Assembly (NCBI RefSeq): GCF_000412695.1
Contig: NC_021499.1
Span: 2,914,001-2,978,000 of the forward strand
Source of the DNA: Pseudomonas resinovorans NBRC 106553
GTDB taxonomy: Bacteria > Pseudomonadota > Gammaproteobacteria > Pseudomonadales > Pseudomonadaceae
Direction: 5' to 3'
DNA: 64,000 bases
The notes beneath the pieces are model-generated. The model was given only the letters and a program-made list of their open reading frames with translations, ran no database searches and was not told the origin of the DNA. The number at the start of each line of letters is the position of its first letter. Position 1 is the first letter of the stretch. Shown piece by piece: positions 32,886 to 41,159 of the stretch. Both the position numbers and the translations under genes were made by a program.

Positions 32886-33107
32886 TCAACTTTCATGGTC
32901 TGGAAAGTTGAGTGTTTTCGCGATTACCAGATAATCGCCAAGAGAAGCAAGTATCGTTTCGAATGACTGGGAAGTTACTTCGGATAATTGACGGGCGGTA
33001 TAGGCGTATGACTGCTCCGTTGTTACGGCAAGCGGCCATCCACCGCCGACGGCTTCCCACGCTCCCCCCATTGAGGCCAGTTGGCCAGCCTTGCGTTCCT
33101 CCTGCAT
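32886..33107 (-). CDS. Possible small hypothetical protein (73 aa)
   Basis: A minus-strand frame whose product (MQEERKAGQLASMGG at the start, then TARQLSEVTSQSFETILASLGDYLVI) has helix-like composition distantly reminiscent of phasin-type helices. There is no clear ribosome-binding site and no known homologue comes to mind. It could be a remnant of a longer gene or chance. Confidence 0.22.
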   Translation of the reverse strand: MQEERKAGQLASMGGAWEAVGGGWPLAVTTEQSYAYTARQLSEVTSQSFETILASLGDYLVIAKTLNFPDHES

Positions 33108-33170
33108 GATGCGAGCGATTCGCGAGCCCCCACCATCGATTAGCGTTGAAACCAGCCAGGAAGCCTGATC

Positions 33171-33845
33171 ATGTCCGTAGCCGAACTCCTGAAGAAACGC
33201 ATCTCCGTCCGTGCCTTCAGCGATTCACCCGTCACCGCGCAACAGGTTCTGGACCTGCTGGAAACCGCGCGCTGGTCACCCTCTGGGGGCAACCTGCAGC
33301 CGTGGAAAGTCGTGGTGGTCAGCGGCGCCGAACGGCTCGCCGTGGAGCGCCTGGCCATGCAGGCCCTGTCGCGCAATCCGGGGGGCGAGGCGGGCGACCA
33401 TCCGATCTACCCGCAAGGTCTGGCCGAACCCTATCGCACGCGCCGCTACCGGATAGGCGAGGACCTCTATGAGCTGATGGGCATTCCCCGCGAAGACAAG
33501 GCTGCACGATTGCGCGCGGTGGCGCGCAACTACCAGCTCTTCGGCGCGCCGGTGGGGCTGTTCTTCGTCATCGACCGTTCCATGGGCCATGGCCAGTGGG
33601 CCCACCTGGGCATGTTCATGCAGTCCCTGGCGTTGGTTGCCGAGGAGCAGGGCCTGGCCACCTGCATGCAGGAAGCCTGGGCCATGGTTCGGGACAGCCT
33701 GCACCAGCACTTCCAGCTGCCGGACAACGAGCTGGTCTATTGCGGCATGGCCCTGGGCTACGCGGACCGCTCCGCGCCGGTCAACGGCCTGCGCTCCGAA
33801 CGCGCGCCGGTGGAGGAGTTCGCCGTGCTGCGTGGCTTCGACTGA
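33171..33845 (+). CDS. Nitroreductase family protein
   Basis: A 224-residue FMN-dependent reductase. Family marks: LLKKRISVRAFSDSPVTAQQVLDLLETARWSPSGGNLQPWKVVVV at the FMN site and LALVAEEQGLATCMQEAWA and YCGMALGYAD later. It reduces nitroaromatics, quinones or enones with NAD(P)H; the physiological substrate is unknown. AGGAAG lies upstream of ATG. It is convergent with the MDR dehydrogenase. Confidence 0.92.
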   Translation: MSVAELLKKRISVRAFSDSPVTAQQVLDLLETARWSPSGGNLQPWKVVVVSGAERLAVERLAMQALSRNPGGEAGDHPIYPQGLAEPYRTRRYRIGEDLYELMGIPREDKAARLRAVARNYQLFGAPVGLFFVIDRSMGHGQWAHLGMFMQSLALVAEEQGLATCMQEAWAMVRDSLHQHFQLPDNELVYCGMALGYADRSAPVNGLRSERAPVEEFAVLRGFD

Positions 33846-33899
33846 GTCGAGCGGGGCGACACCACGGAGTCGGCATGGAGGCGCCCGGCGCGGCGGGCA

Positions 33900-34892
33900 T
33901 CAGGCGCCAGGCAGGCGGGCGATCCACTTACCGGCCTGGCCACCGCTTTTCAGTTCCGCGAGGGCGGCGGGCAAGGCGGCGAAGTGGAACTCGCGCAACC
34001 TGGGCGGTTGCAGCGCGCCACCGGCCAGGGCCTGGAACATGGCTTCGCCGGCTTCGCGCAGGGCCTGCCAGTCCGCTGGCGCGGCACAGGCGTGAACGCT
34101 GTTGAGGGCGACTTCGTGGAGGGAAATGGCGCTGGTGAAGGGCGGCAACGGCGCCTGTTCCTGGCGGTCCTGGATGCACACCAGATGGCCGTTGTAGCCC
34201 AGCAGGGAGGCCAGCTGGGCGGCATGGGCGCCACTGACGGTGTCGAACAACGCGTACAGGCGGCGCTCACCGAGGCGCGCTTGCAGGGCCTCCGCCCATT
34301 GCCCGTCGCGATAGTCGAACACGCCGACCGCACCCAGTCCCAGGAGCAGGTCGTGATGGACCGGCGCCGCCGTGGCCCAGACGCGGAAACCGCGTCGCAC
34401 CGCCAGCTGCAACAGGTACAGGCCCACCGCGCCACCGGTGCCCACCACCAGCAGGTCACGCCCAGCTGCCGCCGGAACCTTCTCCAGCGCTTGCCAGGCG
34501 GTGAGGCCGGGACAGGGCAGGGAGGCAGCCACGCCATCATCCAGGGCGTCGGGCACCCGCAGCAGGGCGCGGGCATCCAGAAGAGCGTATTCGGCGAAGC
34601 TGCCATCCCGCGCCAGGGATTGGTGGTAGGCCACGCGCGTGCCGGGCCTGAGGGTCACTCCTGCGCCGGTGGCGACGATCTCGCCGGCGGCGTCGACGCC
34701 GGGCACCTGGCCCGCGTTCCAGTCGGCGCGGCCCCAATCGATCATCTTCCAGTCCACCGGGTTGAGGGCGATGGCGCGGTTGGCCACCAGCACTTCGCCG
34801 GGGCCGGGTTGCGCCAGGGCCTTGCGTGCCAGTCGCAGTCCGGCCAGGCCTTGGCCGGGTGTCCAGCACCAGGCGGCGTAGTCAGCGGTCAT
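33900..34892 (-). CDS. Zinc-independent MDR-family alcohol dehydrogenase/quinone oxidoreductase
   Basis: A 330-residue medium-chain reductase of the quinone-oxidoreductase type. N-terminal GroES-like part includes ALNPVDWKMIDWG and VPGVDAAGEIVATGAGV; the Rossmann nucleotide site is DLLVVGTGGAVGLYLLQLAVRRG with a GTGGAVG loop. Zinc-ligand cysteines of true alcohol dehydrogenases are absent. GGAGG is six bases before the ATG at 34892, which sets the start. Substrate unknown. Confidence 0.92.
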   Translation of the reverse strand: MTADYAAWCWTPGQGLAGLRLARKALAQPGPGEVLVANRAIALNPVDWKMIDWGRADWNAGQVPGVDAAGEIVATGAGVTLRPGTRVAYHQSLARDGSFAEYALLDARALLRVPDALDDGVAASLPCPGLTAWQALEKVPAAAGRDLLVVGTGGAVGLYLLQLAVRRGFRVWATAAPVHHDLLLGLGAVGVFDYRDGQWAEALQARLGERRLYALFDTVSGAHAAQLASLLGYNGHLVCIQDRQEQAPLPPFTSAISLHEVALNSVHACAAPADWQALREAGEAMFQALAGGALQPPRLREFHFAALPAALAELKSGGQAGKWIARLPGA

Positions 34893-35113
34893 GGGAGACC
34901 TCCGGGGAAATTGGGCGGTGCAGTATCGCCACCCGGGCCCCGTGGAAACAGGCCGGATGTGGCACAAGATAGTTGCTGGGAGGTCATGAATCAGCCGCGT
35001 GCCCGGCGCCGTTTTCTCTCGCCGGGAGCCGCCCGCCAACCGAAGGCAATTGAGCTAGGCTCCCTTATCAATAGCTGGCACGGATCGGATCTTCGGGGCG
35101 GGGAGCTTCAGTC

Positions 35114-36751
35114 ATGGGGAAGGGGACATATTCGTGGATCGGCGCCTGCCTGGGTCTTGCCTGGCTGGCGCTGTCCTGGCCGGCCTGGGCACAGGAGGGT
35201 GCGACGGAAACCGCCGCACCGGCCCCGGCGGTAGAACTGAAGATCGCCAATCGGGGCATCGTCACGCTGCGTGACACCCTGCTCGGCGAGACGCCGGAAA
35301 CCCGGGTCGCTCGGGCGGAGGCGGTGATCCGCGAAGTGCTGGAGGGCACCGAGGAGAAGGAAGTCAGGCTCGACACCATCCAGAACAGCTACCTGGTCCT
35401 GCTGGGGGACCGGCGCGCCTTCATCCTCTCGCCACAGGACCTCGGGCCGGGGGACAGTGACGTCCAGCAGGCCGCCGAAGCCGCCGCGAAGAACCTGCGC
35501 CGGGTGGTGGAGGAGACCCGCGAGGCCCGCAGTTTCCGCTTCCTGCTGACCGCAACCGGGTTCTCCGCCGCCGCGACGCTGCTCTATGTGTTGCTCCTGC
35601 GGCTGGTTTTCCATACACGCCGCAAGCTGTTGGGACTGTTGCCCAAGGCGATGCGGCGCCACTCCCGCGCCCTGCGGATCGGCGAGACGCAGCTGCTGGA
35701 CACCAGCAACCTGTTCACCGTCTTCAAGCGCCTGCTGGCGCTGGTCAGCTGGGCCCTGGCGCTTCTGCTGACCTATGAATGGCTGAGCTTCGTCCTCGAG
35801 CGCTTCCCGTATACCCGGCCCTGGGGCGAGAGCCTCAATCGCTACCTGGTGCAACTGGTCACCTACCTGCTCGATGCCATAGTCGGCGCGATACCGGGGC
35901 TGGTCATCGCCCTGGCGATCTTCTTCATCGCCCGTGGTGTCAGCGGTTTCATCCGGCGCCTGCTGCAACGCATGGCGGCACCCGGCACCATCAGCTGGCT
36001 CAATCACGAAACCCTGCAACCCACCACGCGGTTGACGTCACTGGCCATCTGGCTGTTCGCCTTCGCCATGGCTTATCCCTACCTGCCCGGCGCGGAGACC
36101 GAGGCCTTCAAGGGGCTGTCGGTGCTGATCGGCCTGATGATCTCCCTGGGCGCGTCCAGTGTGGTCGGGCAGGCCGCGGCCGGCCTGATCCTCACCTATA
36201 CCCGCACGCTGCGGCCCGGCGAGTTCGTCCGGGTGGGCGAGCACGAGGGCACGGTCACCGAACTGGGCATGTTCACCACCACCATCCGCACGGGCCTTGG
36301 CGAGGTGCTGACCATCCCCAACTCGATGATCACGGGCTCGGTCACCAAGAACTACTCCCGTGTGGTCCAGGGTGTCGGCTATGTGGTGGATACGGTGGTC
36401 ACCATCGGCTACGACACGCCCTGGCGGCAGGTCGAGGCCATGCTGAAGGAGGCCGCCAGGCGCACCCCCGGCATCCTGCAGAAGCCGGTGCCCCAGGTGT
36501 TCCAGACCGCGCTCTCGGACTTCTATCCCGAGTACCGCCTGGTGGCCCAGGCCGTGCCCAGCGAGCCGAGGCCGCGCGCCGAGTTGCTGAGCATGCTGCA
36601 CGCCAATATCCAGGACGTGTTCAACGAGTACGGCGTGCAGATCATGTCGCCGCACTACCTGGGCGACCCGGCGCAGGAAAAATCGGTACCCAGGGACAGG
36701 TGGTTCGCGGCGCCGGCCCGGGATGAAGGGAGCGAGGGTCCAGGGCGATGA
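35114..36751 (+). CDS. MscS-family mechanosensitive ion channel
   Basis: A 545-residue channel with a signal peptide (LGLAWLALSWPAWAQ), a ~110-residue periplasmic domain, about five membrane helices and a C-terminal MscS core. The pore helix reads GLMISLGASSVVGQAAAGLILTYTR, followed by the beta-domain RPGEFVRVGEHEGTVTELGMFTTTIRTGLGEVLTIPNSMITG. It opens under membrane tension to release solutes; the large size suggests added gating or ligand control. It overlaps the following exchanger gene by four bases (ATGA), so the two are translated together. Confidence 0.93.
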   Translation: MGKGTYSWIGACLGLAWLALSWPAWAQEGATETAAPAPAVELKIANRGIVTLRDTLLGETPETRVARAEAVIREVLEGTEEKEVRLDTIQNSYLVLLGDRRAFILSPQDLGPGDSDVQQAAEAAAKNLRRVVEETREARSFRFLLTATGFSAAATLLYVLLLRLVFHTRRKLLGLLPKAMRRHSRALRIGETQLLDTSNLFTVFKRLLALVSWALALLLTYEWLSFVLERFPYTRPWGESLNRYLVQLVTYLLDAIVGAIPGLVIALAIFFIARGVSGFIRRLLQRMAAPGTISWLNHETLQPTTRLTSLAIWLFAFAMAYPYLPGAETEAFKGLSVLIGLMISLGASSVVGQAAAGLILTYTRTLRPGEFVRVGEHEGTVTELGMFTTTIRTGLGEVLTIPNSMITGSVTKNYSRVVQGVGYVVDTVVTIGYDTPWRQVEAMLKEAARRTPGILQKPVPQVFQTALSDFYPEYRLVAQAVPSEPRPRAELLSMLHANIQDVFNEYGVQIMSPHYLGDPAQEKSVPRDRWFAAPARDEGSEGPGR

Positions 36752-38433
36752 TCGATCTCGCATTCGACGCGTTGCGTTCCAACCCCGAGATCGCCGTGTT
36801 CCTGGCCATCTCCCTGGGTGTGCTGATCGGCCGGGTCCAGATCGGCAGCTTCCACCTGGGCTCGGTGGCCGGGGCGCTGCTGATGGGGCTGATCATCGGC
36901 CAGATCGGCATCGAAGTACCTCCGGTGCTGAAATCGGTGTTCTTCGTCATGTTCATCTATGCCGTCGGCTTCAAGAGCGGCCCCGAGTTCTTCGGCAGCC
37001 TGAACCGGGGCACGCTCAAGCTGGTGCTGTTCTCCGTGGTGCTCTGCGCCGTGGCGCTGGGCACCATCCTGCTGATGAATGCGATTTTCCACTTCGATGC
37101 CGGCTTCACCGCGGGCCTCGGCGCCGGCGCGCTGACCGACACGGCGATCATGGGCACCGCCAGCAGCGCCATCAATCACCTGCCCCTGGACAGCGCGGCG
37201 CGGGCCCAGCTCAACAGCCACATGGCCATCGCCTACGCCATCACCTACCTGTTCGGCACCATCGGCCTGATCGTCTTCGTCGGCAGCATCGCGCCCAAAC
37301 TGCTCGGGGTGGACCTGCGCGCCTCGGCCCGGGAACTGGAGCTGGAACTGGGGATCGCCAGCGGAGAAGAAGCCATCAGCATTCCCTACACCCGCATCGT
37401 GGTGCGCGCCCACCAGCTGGAGGCCGGATCCGCAATCGGCAAGACCATCGCCGATGTCGAGGGGGCGCATACGGCCTTGAGCGTGGAACGGGTGGTGCGC
37501 AATGGCCAGGTGTTCGAGCGCGATCCGAACCTTGTGCTGGCAGCGGGAGACATCCTCGGGGTCTACGCCCTGCGTGAAGCGGTGGGTGCGCTGGATGAGT
37601 GGGTGGGGCCGGAAATCGACCACCCCGAGTCCCTGTCCTTCCCCACGCACTCGGCGGACATCGTCCTGACCTCGGCGGAGTTCGCCGGCAAGACCCTCCA
37701 CGAGATCAAGTCGCGCCTGGTGGGCAGCGAACGCATGGGCTGCTTTGTGGAAGGCATTACCCGCCAGGGGCTGGACCTGCCGCAGCTGCCCAATACCGTG
37801 CTGCGCCGTGGCGACGTGATTTCCCTGACCGGGCGCACCTCCAGCGTCGAGGCACTGGCGGCGCAACTGGGGCGGATCCGCGAGAAGAGCTACAAGAGCG
37901 ACATCGCCGTGCACACCCTGGGCATGGTGCTGGGCTCGCTGCTGGGCATGCTGTCGACCCATATCGGCATGATCCCGGTGGAACTGGGCGCGGGAGGCGG
38001 CGTGCTGGTGGCGGCCCTGGTGATCGGCTGGCTCAACTCCCGGCATCCGGAGCGGGGTGCATTACCGCCAGCGGCTCAGTGGGCCTTTTCCGAGTTCGGC
38101 CTGACCGCCTTCGGCGCCGTGGTCGGGCTGCTGGCGGGGCCGGCGGCGATCACCGCCATGCAGGACCAGGGGGTGGCGCTGCTGTTCGCGGGGGTGGTTG
38201 TGACCTTGCTGCCGCCGCTGGTGGCGCTGTATTTCGGCCGCTATGTGCTGCGCCTGCATCCGATGATCCTGTTCGGTGCCCTGGCCGGCGCCCAGACCGA
38301 GGCGGCGTCGATGAACAAGATCATCGAGCTGTCCGGCAGCAACACCCCGGTGATCGGCTTCACCGTCTGCTACGCCATCTCCAACGTGCTGCTGGCGGTC
38401 TGCGGGCCCATCATCATCTTCGTGGCGGCCTGA
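36748..38433 (+). CDS. AspT-type aspartate:alanine exchanger family transporter
   Basis: A 561-residue inner-membrane protein of the AAE family (AspT, YidE, YbjL). Two halves of about five helices flank two TrkA-C (RCK_C) regulatory domains at roughly 200-290 and 290-375 (GSAIGKTIADVE..., GKTLHEIKSRL...). Duplicated membrane motifs are GALTDTAIMGTASSAIN and GALAGAQTEAASMNKIIE. AspT exchanges aspartate for alanine, but most members have unknown substrates. Coupled to the MscS gene by a four-base overlap. Its 3' end overlaps the convergent AraC gene by 20 bp. Confidence 0.92.
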   Translation: MIDLAFDALRSNPEIAVFLAISLGVLIGRVQIGSFHLGSVAGALLMGLIIGQIGIEVPPVLKSVFFVMFIYAVGFKSGPEFFGSLNRGTLKLVLFSVVLCAVALGTILLMNAIFHFDAGFTAGLGAGALTDTAIMGTASSAINHLPLDSAARAQLNSHMAIAYAITYLFGTIGLIVFVGSIAPKLLGVDLRASARELELELGIASGEEAISIPYTRIVVRAHQLEAGSAIGKTIADVEGAHTALSVERVVRNGQVFERDPNLVLAAGDILGVYALREAVGALDEWVGPEIDHPESLSFPTHSADIVLTSAEFAGKTLHEIKSRLVGSERMGCFVEGITRQGLDLPQLPNTVLRRGDVISLTGRTSSVEALAAQLGRIREKSYKSDIAVHTLGMVLGSLLGMLSTHIGMIPVELGAGGGVLVAALVIGWLNSRHPERGALPPAAQWAFSEFGLTAFGAVVGLLAGPAAITAMQDQGVALLFAGVVVTLLPPLVALYFGRYVLRLHPMILFGALAGAQTEAASMNKIIELSGSNTPVIGFTVCYAISNVLLAVCGPIIIFVAA

Positions 38434-39454
38434 TCGGCTGATCGGCCGGGCGGCGCTGTTCCAGCAACTGCCGCCGGCGGGCGCCGGGCGTCATGTCGAA
38501 CCAGCGCCGACAGGCGCGGTTGAACACGCTCTGTTCGCTGTAGCCGAGCATGCCGGCGATCTGCGACAGGGGAATGTCCCGCTCCACCAGGTAGAAATCG
38601 GCGCGTTCCTGGCGAATCTCTTCCAACAGTTCCTCGAAGCGGCAGTCGAGTTCAGCCAGTTGCCGCTGCAGCGTACGTTCGTGCAGGCCGAGCTGTTCGG
38701 CCACCAGGGGCAGGCGGCATTGCTGGGTGGGCAGCAGGCGCAAGACCAGGCGCCGTACCCGGTCCAGCGGGTCGGTGGGAGCCAGTTGCTGTGCCTGGCT
38801 GAGGTACTGCACCAGCACGCGGTGCAGGGCCGGGTCGTGCTGCTCGATGCGCTGGGCCAGCTGGCGTTCGCTGATCACCAGGGCGTTGCAGGCCTGGTTG
38901 GTGTAGGTCTCGCAGCCGAAATAGCGCCGGTAGCGCGCCAGCGGCAAGGGGCTGCCGCCAGCCAGCAGCAGGGCCTTGGCGCTGAAGGTCGGCCCGCACA
39001 GGAGCTTCATGGTGTTGTGGGCTACGCCGAGCGCCAGCTCCACCATTTGCCGGCGCGGGCCGGGCACCTTGATCTCGATCACCAGGCGCGGTGACTCCGG
39101 GTCGCTGCGGTCCAGGTCCAGCAGCACGCCGGAGCTGTGGTAGCCGATGAAGCGGACGATTTCCGTCAACGCGTGGCCCACCGTCAGTGCGTTGCGCGCC
39201 ATCAGCGCAATCGGGCCCAGTACGGCGAGGTTCTGGTAGTCGGCCATGCGCAGGCCGAAATCGGCGGCGCCGAGCTCATCGGCCGCCTGCTCCATCACGC
39301 CCACCAGCGAGCGCAGCGGTACCCGCGCGTCTTCGTCGTCGAGCAGTTCCGGACGCACGCGAAAGCGCGAGAGGAGGAGGGTGGGGTCGTGCCCGAGCTG
39401 GCTGACCAGTTCGCGAAAGCCGCCGAACGAGGTGGTTCTGATCAAGGGTTCCAT
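38414..39454 (-). CDS. AraC family regulator with arabinose-binding-like N-terminal domain
   Basis: A 346-residue regulator. The N-terminal ~200 residues are of the AraC_binding-type found in OruR/ORF-type Pseudomonas regulators (RELVSQLGHDPTLLLSRF, LRMADYQNLAVLGPIALMARNALTVGHAL, CGPTFSAKALLLAGG). The C-terminal two-helix DNA-binding domain includes VAEQLGLHERTLQRQLAELDCRFEELLEEIRQERADFYL and IAGMLGYSEQSVFNRACRRWFDMTPGARRRQL. No good Shine-Dalgarno precedes the ATG at 39454; a TTG five codons upstream is an alternative. It is divergent from the GMC oxidoreductase and sits against a 21-bp direct repeat, its likely operator. Confidence 0.93.
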   Translation of the reverse strand: MEPLIRTTSFGGFRELVSQLGHDPTLLLSRFRVRPELLDDEDARVPLRSLVGVMEQAADELGAADFGLRMADYQNLAVLGPIALMARNALTVGHALTEIVRFIGYHSSGVLLDLDRSDPESPRLVIEIKVPGPRRQMVELALGVAHNTMKLLCGPTFSAKALLLAGGSPLPLARYRRYFGCETYTNQACNALVISERQLAQRIEQHDPALHRVLVQYLSQAQQLAPTDPLDRVRRLVLRLLPTQQCRLPLVAEQLGLHERTLQRQLAELDCRFEELLEEIRQERADFYLVERDIPLSQIAGMLGYSEQSVFNRACRRWFDMTPGARRRQLLEQRRPADQPIRPPRR

Positions 39455-39491
39455 GTCGGCAAAGATCAATTATCTGTCAGCAAAGATCAAT
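39455..39491. promoter_or_regulatory. Direct-repeat operator, likely for the AraC regulator
   Basis: GTCGGCAAAGATCAAT (39455-39470) and GTCAGCAAAGATCAAT (39476-39491) differ at one base and start 21 bp apart, two helical turns. Tandem half-sites of this spacing are characteristic for AraC-type proteins. The first copy touches the AraC start codon, and the second is 58 bp before the GMC start. Confidence 0.75.
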
Positions 39492-39549
39492 CCTTGCCAT
39501 GCCTGTCCGACGAAGAATCCCAGGGCTACTCCCCACTTCGGAGCGACCC

Positions 39550-41133
39550 ATGGAATTCGATTACATCATCGTCGGTGCCGGCTCGGCCGGCTGCGTGCTG
39601 GCCAACCGCTTGAGCGCCGACCCGAGCGTTTCCGTGTGCCTGCTCGAAGCGGGCCCCCGTGACTGGTCGCCGCTGATCCATGCTCCGGCCGGCATCGCCG
39701 CGATCCTGCCGACCCGCCATGTCAACTGGGCCTTCGATACCGTGCCGCAACCGGGCCTGGGCAATCGTCGCGGCTACCAGCCCCGAGGCAAGGTGCTCGG
39801 CGGCAGCAGCTCGATCAACGGCATGATCTACATCCGTGGCCACCAGGGTGACTACGACGAATGGTCTGCCCTGGGCAATGCCGGCTGGTCCTTCGACGAG
39901 GTGCTGCCGTACTTCCGCAAGAGCCAGGCGCATTTTCGCGGCGCCAGCCACTTCCATGGTGGCGAGGGCGAGCTCTATGTCGGCCAGGTGGAAGCCCACG
40001 CCGCCACCCGGGCCTTCATCGAGGCCGGGCAGCAGGCCGGCCATCGCCATAACTCGGACTTCAATGGCGTCGAGCAGGAAGGCGTCGGCCAGTACGACGT
40101 GACCATCCGCGAGGGCCGCCGCTGGAGTACCGCCACGGCCTTCCTCACGCCCATCCGCGACAGCCGCAGGAACCTCAGCGTGCTCACCGACGCCCATGCC
40201 GAGCGCATCGTGCTGCAGGGCAAGCAGGCCACCGGCGTGCAGGTCCGGATCAAGGGCCGCTCGCTGACCCTGAAGGCCCGCCGCGAGGTAGTGCTCAGTG
40301 CCGGCGCCTTCGGCAGCCCGCAGCTGCTGATGCTTTCCGGCATCGGCCCGGAGTCCGAGCTCAAGCCCCAGGGCATCGCCGTGCAGCACGAGCTGCCGGG
40401 CGTGGGGCAGAACCTGCAGGACCACCCGGACGTGGTGCTCGGCTACCAGAGCACCGATAACTCGCTGATGGGCTATTCCGTCGGCGGCAGCCTGAAGATG
40501 GGCTCGGCGCTCGCCCAGTACCTGGCGCGCAGGCGCGGCCCGCTGGCGAGCAACTTCGCCGAGGCCGGCGCCTTCCTCAAGACCCGCGACGAGCTGGTAC
40601 GCCCGGATATCCAGCTGCACTCGGTGGTCAGCCTGCTGGATGACCACAACCGCAAGCTGCACTGGGGCCATGGCTTCAGCTGCCATGTCTGCGTGCTGCG
40701 GCCGAAAAGCATCGGCAGCGTCGGCCTGCAGTCGGCCGACCCCAGCGCGCCGCCGCGCATCGACCCGAACTTCCTCGGCCACGACGACGACGTACAGACC
40801 CTGCTCAAGGGCTATCGCATGGCCCGCGAGATCATCGCCCAGGCGCCCATGGCGCGTTTCGGCCTCAAGGACAAGTTCAGCCAGGGCCTCGCCAGCGACG
40901 AGCAACTGATCGAGCTGCTGCGCAAGCGCACCGATTCCATCTACCACCCGGTGGGCACCTGCCGCATGGGCAACGACGAGCATGCGGTGGTGGACGGCCA
41001 GCTGCGCGTGCACGGAATCCAGGGCCTGCGGGTCGTGGACGCCTCGATCATGCCGACCCTGGTGGGCGGCAACACCAACGCCCCCACCATCATGATCGCC
41101 GAGCGCGCGGCCGAGTGGATCGCCCGCGCCTGA
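39550..41133 (+). CDS. GMC family FAD-dependent alcohol dehydrogenase
   Basis: A 527-residue glucose-methanol-choline oxidoreductase, close in pattern to AlkJ-type aliphatic alcohol dehydrogenases. It starts with the FAD motif YIIVGAGSAGCVLANRLS, then GKVLGGSSSINGMIYIRG (GMC signature 1), GAFGSPQLLMLSGIGP (signature 2), and ends with HPVGTCRMG carrying the catalytic-base histidine and VVDASIMPTLVGGNTNAPTIMIAERAA. It passes electrons to the quinone pool or another acceptor. GGAGCG precedes the ATG. It lies 26 bp upstream of the alkylsulfatase, so the pair probably degrades alkyl sulfates via the alcohol. Confidence 0.94.
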   Translation: MEFDYIIVGAGSAGCVLANRLSADPSVSVCLLEAGPRDWSPLIHAPAGIAAILPTRHVNWAFDTVPQPGLGNRRGYQPRGKVLGGSSSINGMIYIRGHQGDYDEWSALGNAGWSFDEVLPYFRKSQAHFRGASHFHGGEGELYVGQVEAHAATRAFIEAGQQAGHRHNSDFNGVEQEGVGQYDVTIREGRRWSTATAFLTPIRDSRRNLSVLTDAHAERIVLQGKQATGVQVRIKGRSLTLKARREVVLSAGAFGSPQLLMLSGIGPESELKPQGIAVQHELPGVGQNLQDHPDVVLGYQSTDNSLMGYSVGGSLKMGSALAQYLARRRGPLASNFAEAGAFLKTRDELVRPDIQLHSVVSLLDDHNRKLHWGHGFSCHVCVLRPKSIGSVGLQSADPSAPPRIDPNFLGHDDDVQTLLKGYRMAREIIAQAPMARFGLKDKFSQGLASDEQLIELLRKRTDSIYHPVGTCRMGNDEHAVVDGQLRVHGIQGLRVVDASIMPTLVGGNTNAPTIMIAERAAEWIARA

Positions 41134-41159
41134 TAACAACAACAACGAGGAAGCATCCC

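Larger units (their letters stand above)
32318..33170. other. AT-rich 850-bp intergenic region
   Basis: The largest gene-poor gap in the window, clearly lower in GC than its surroundings. It holds two dyads upstream of the porin, a plus-strand terminator with no gene before it, and one weak minus-strand frame near 33 kb. The rest, about 32663-32885, shows nothing I can name. Low GC may reflect acquired DNA or a strong regulatory region. Confidence 0.6.
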
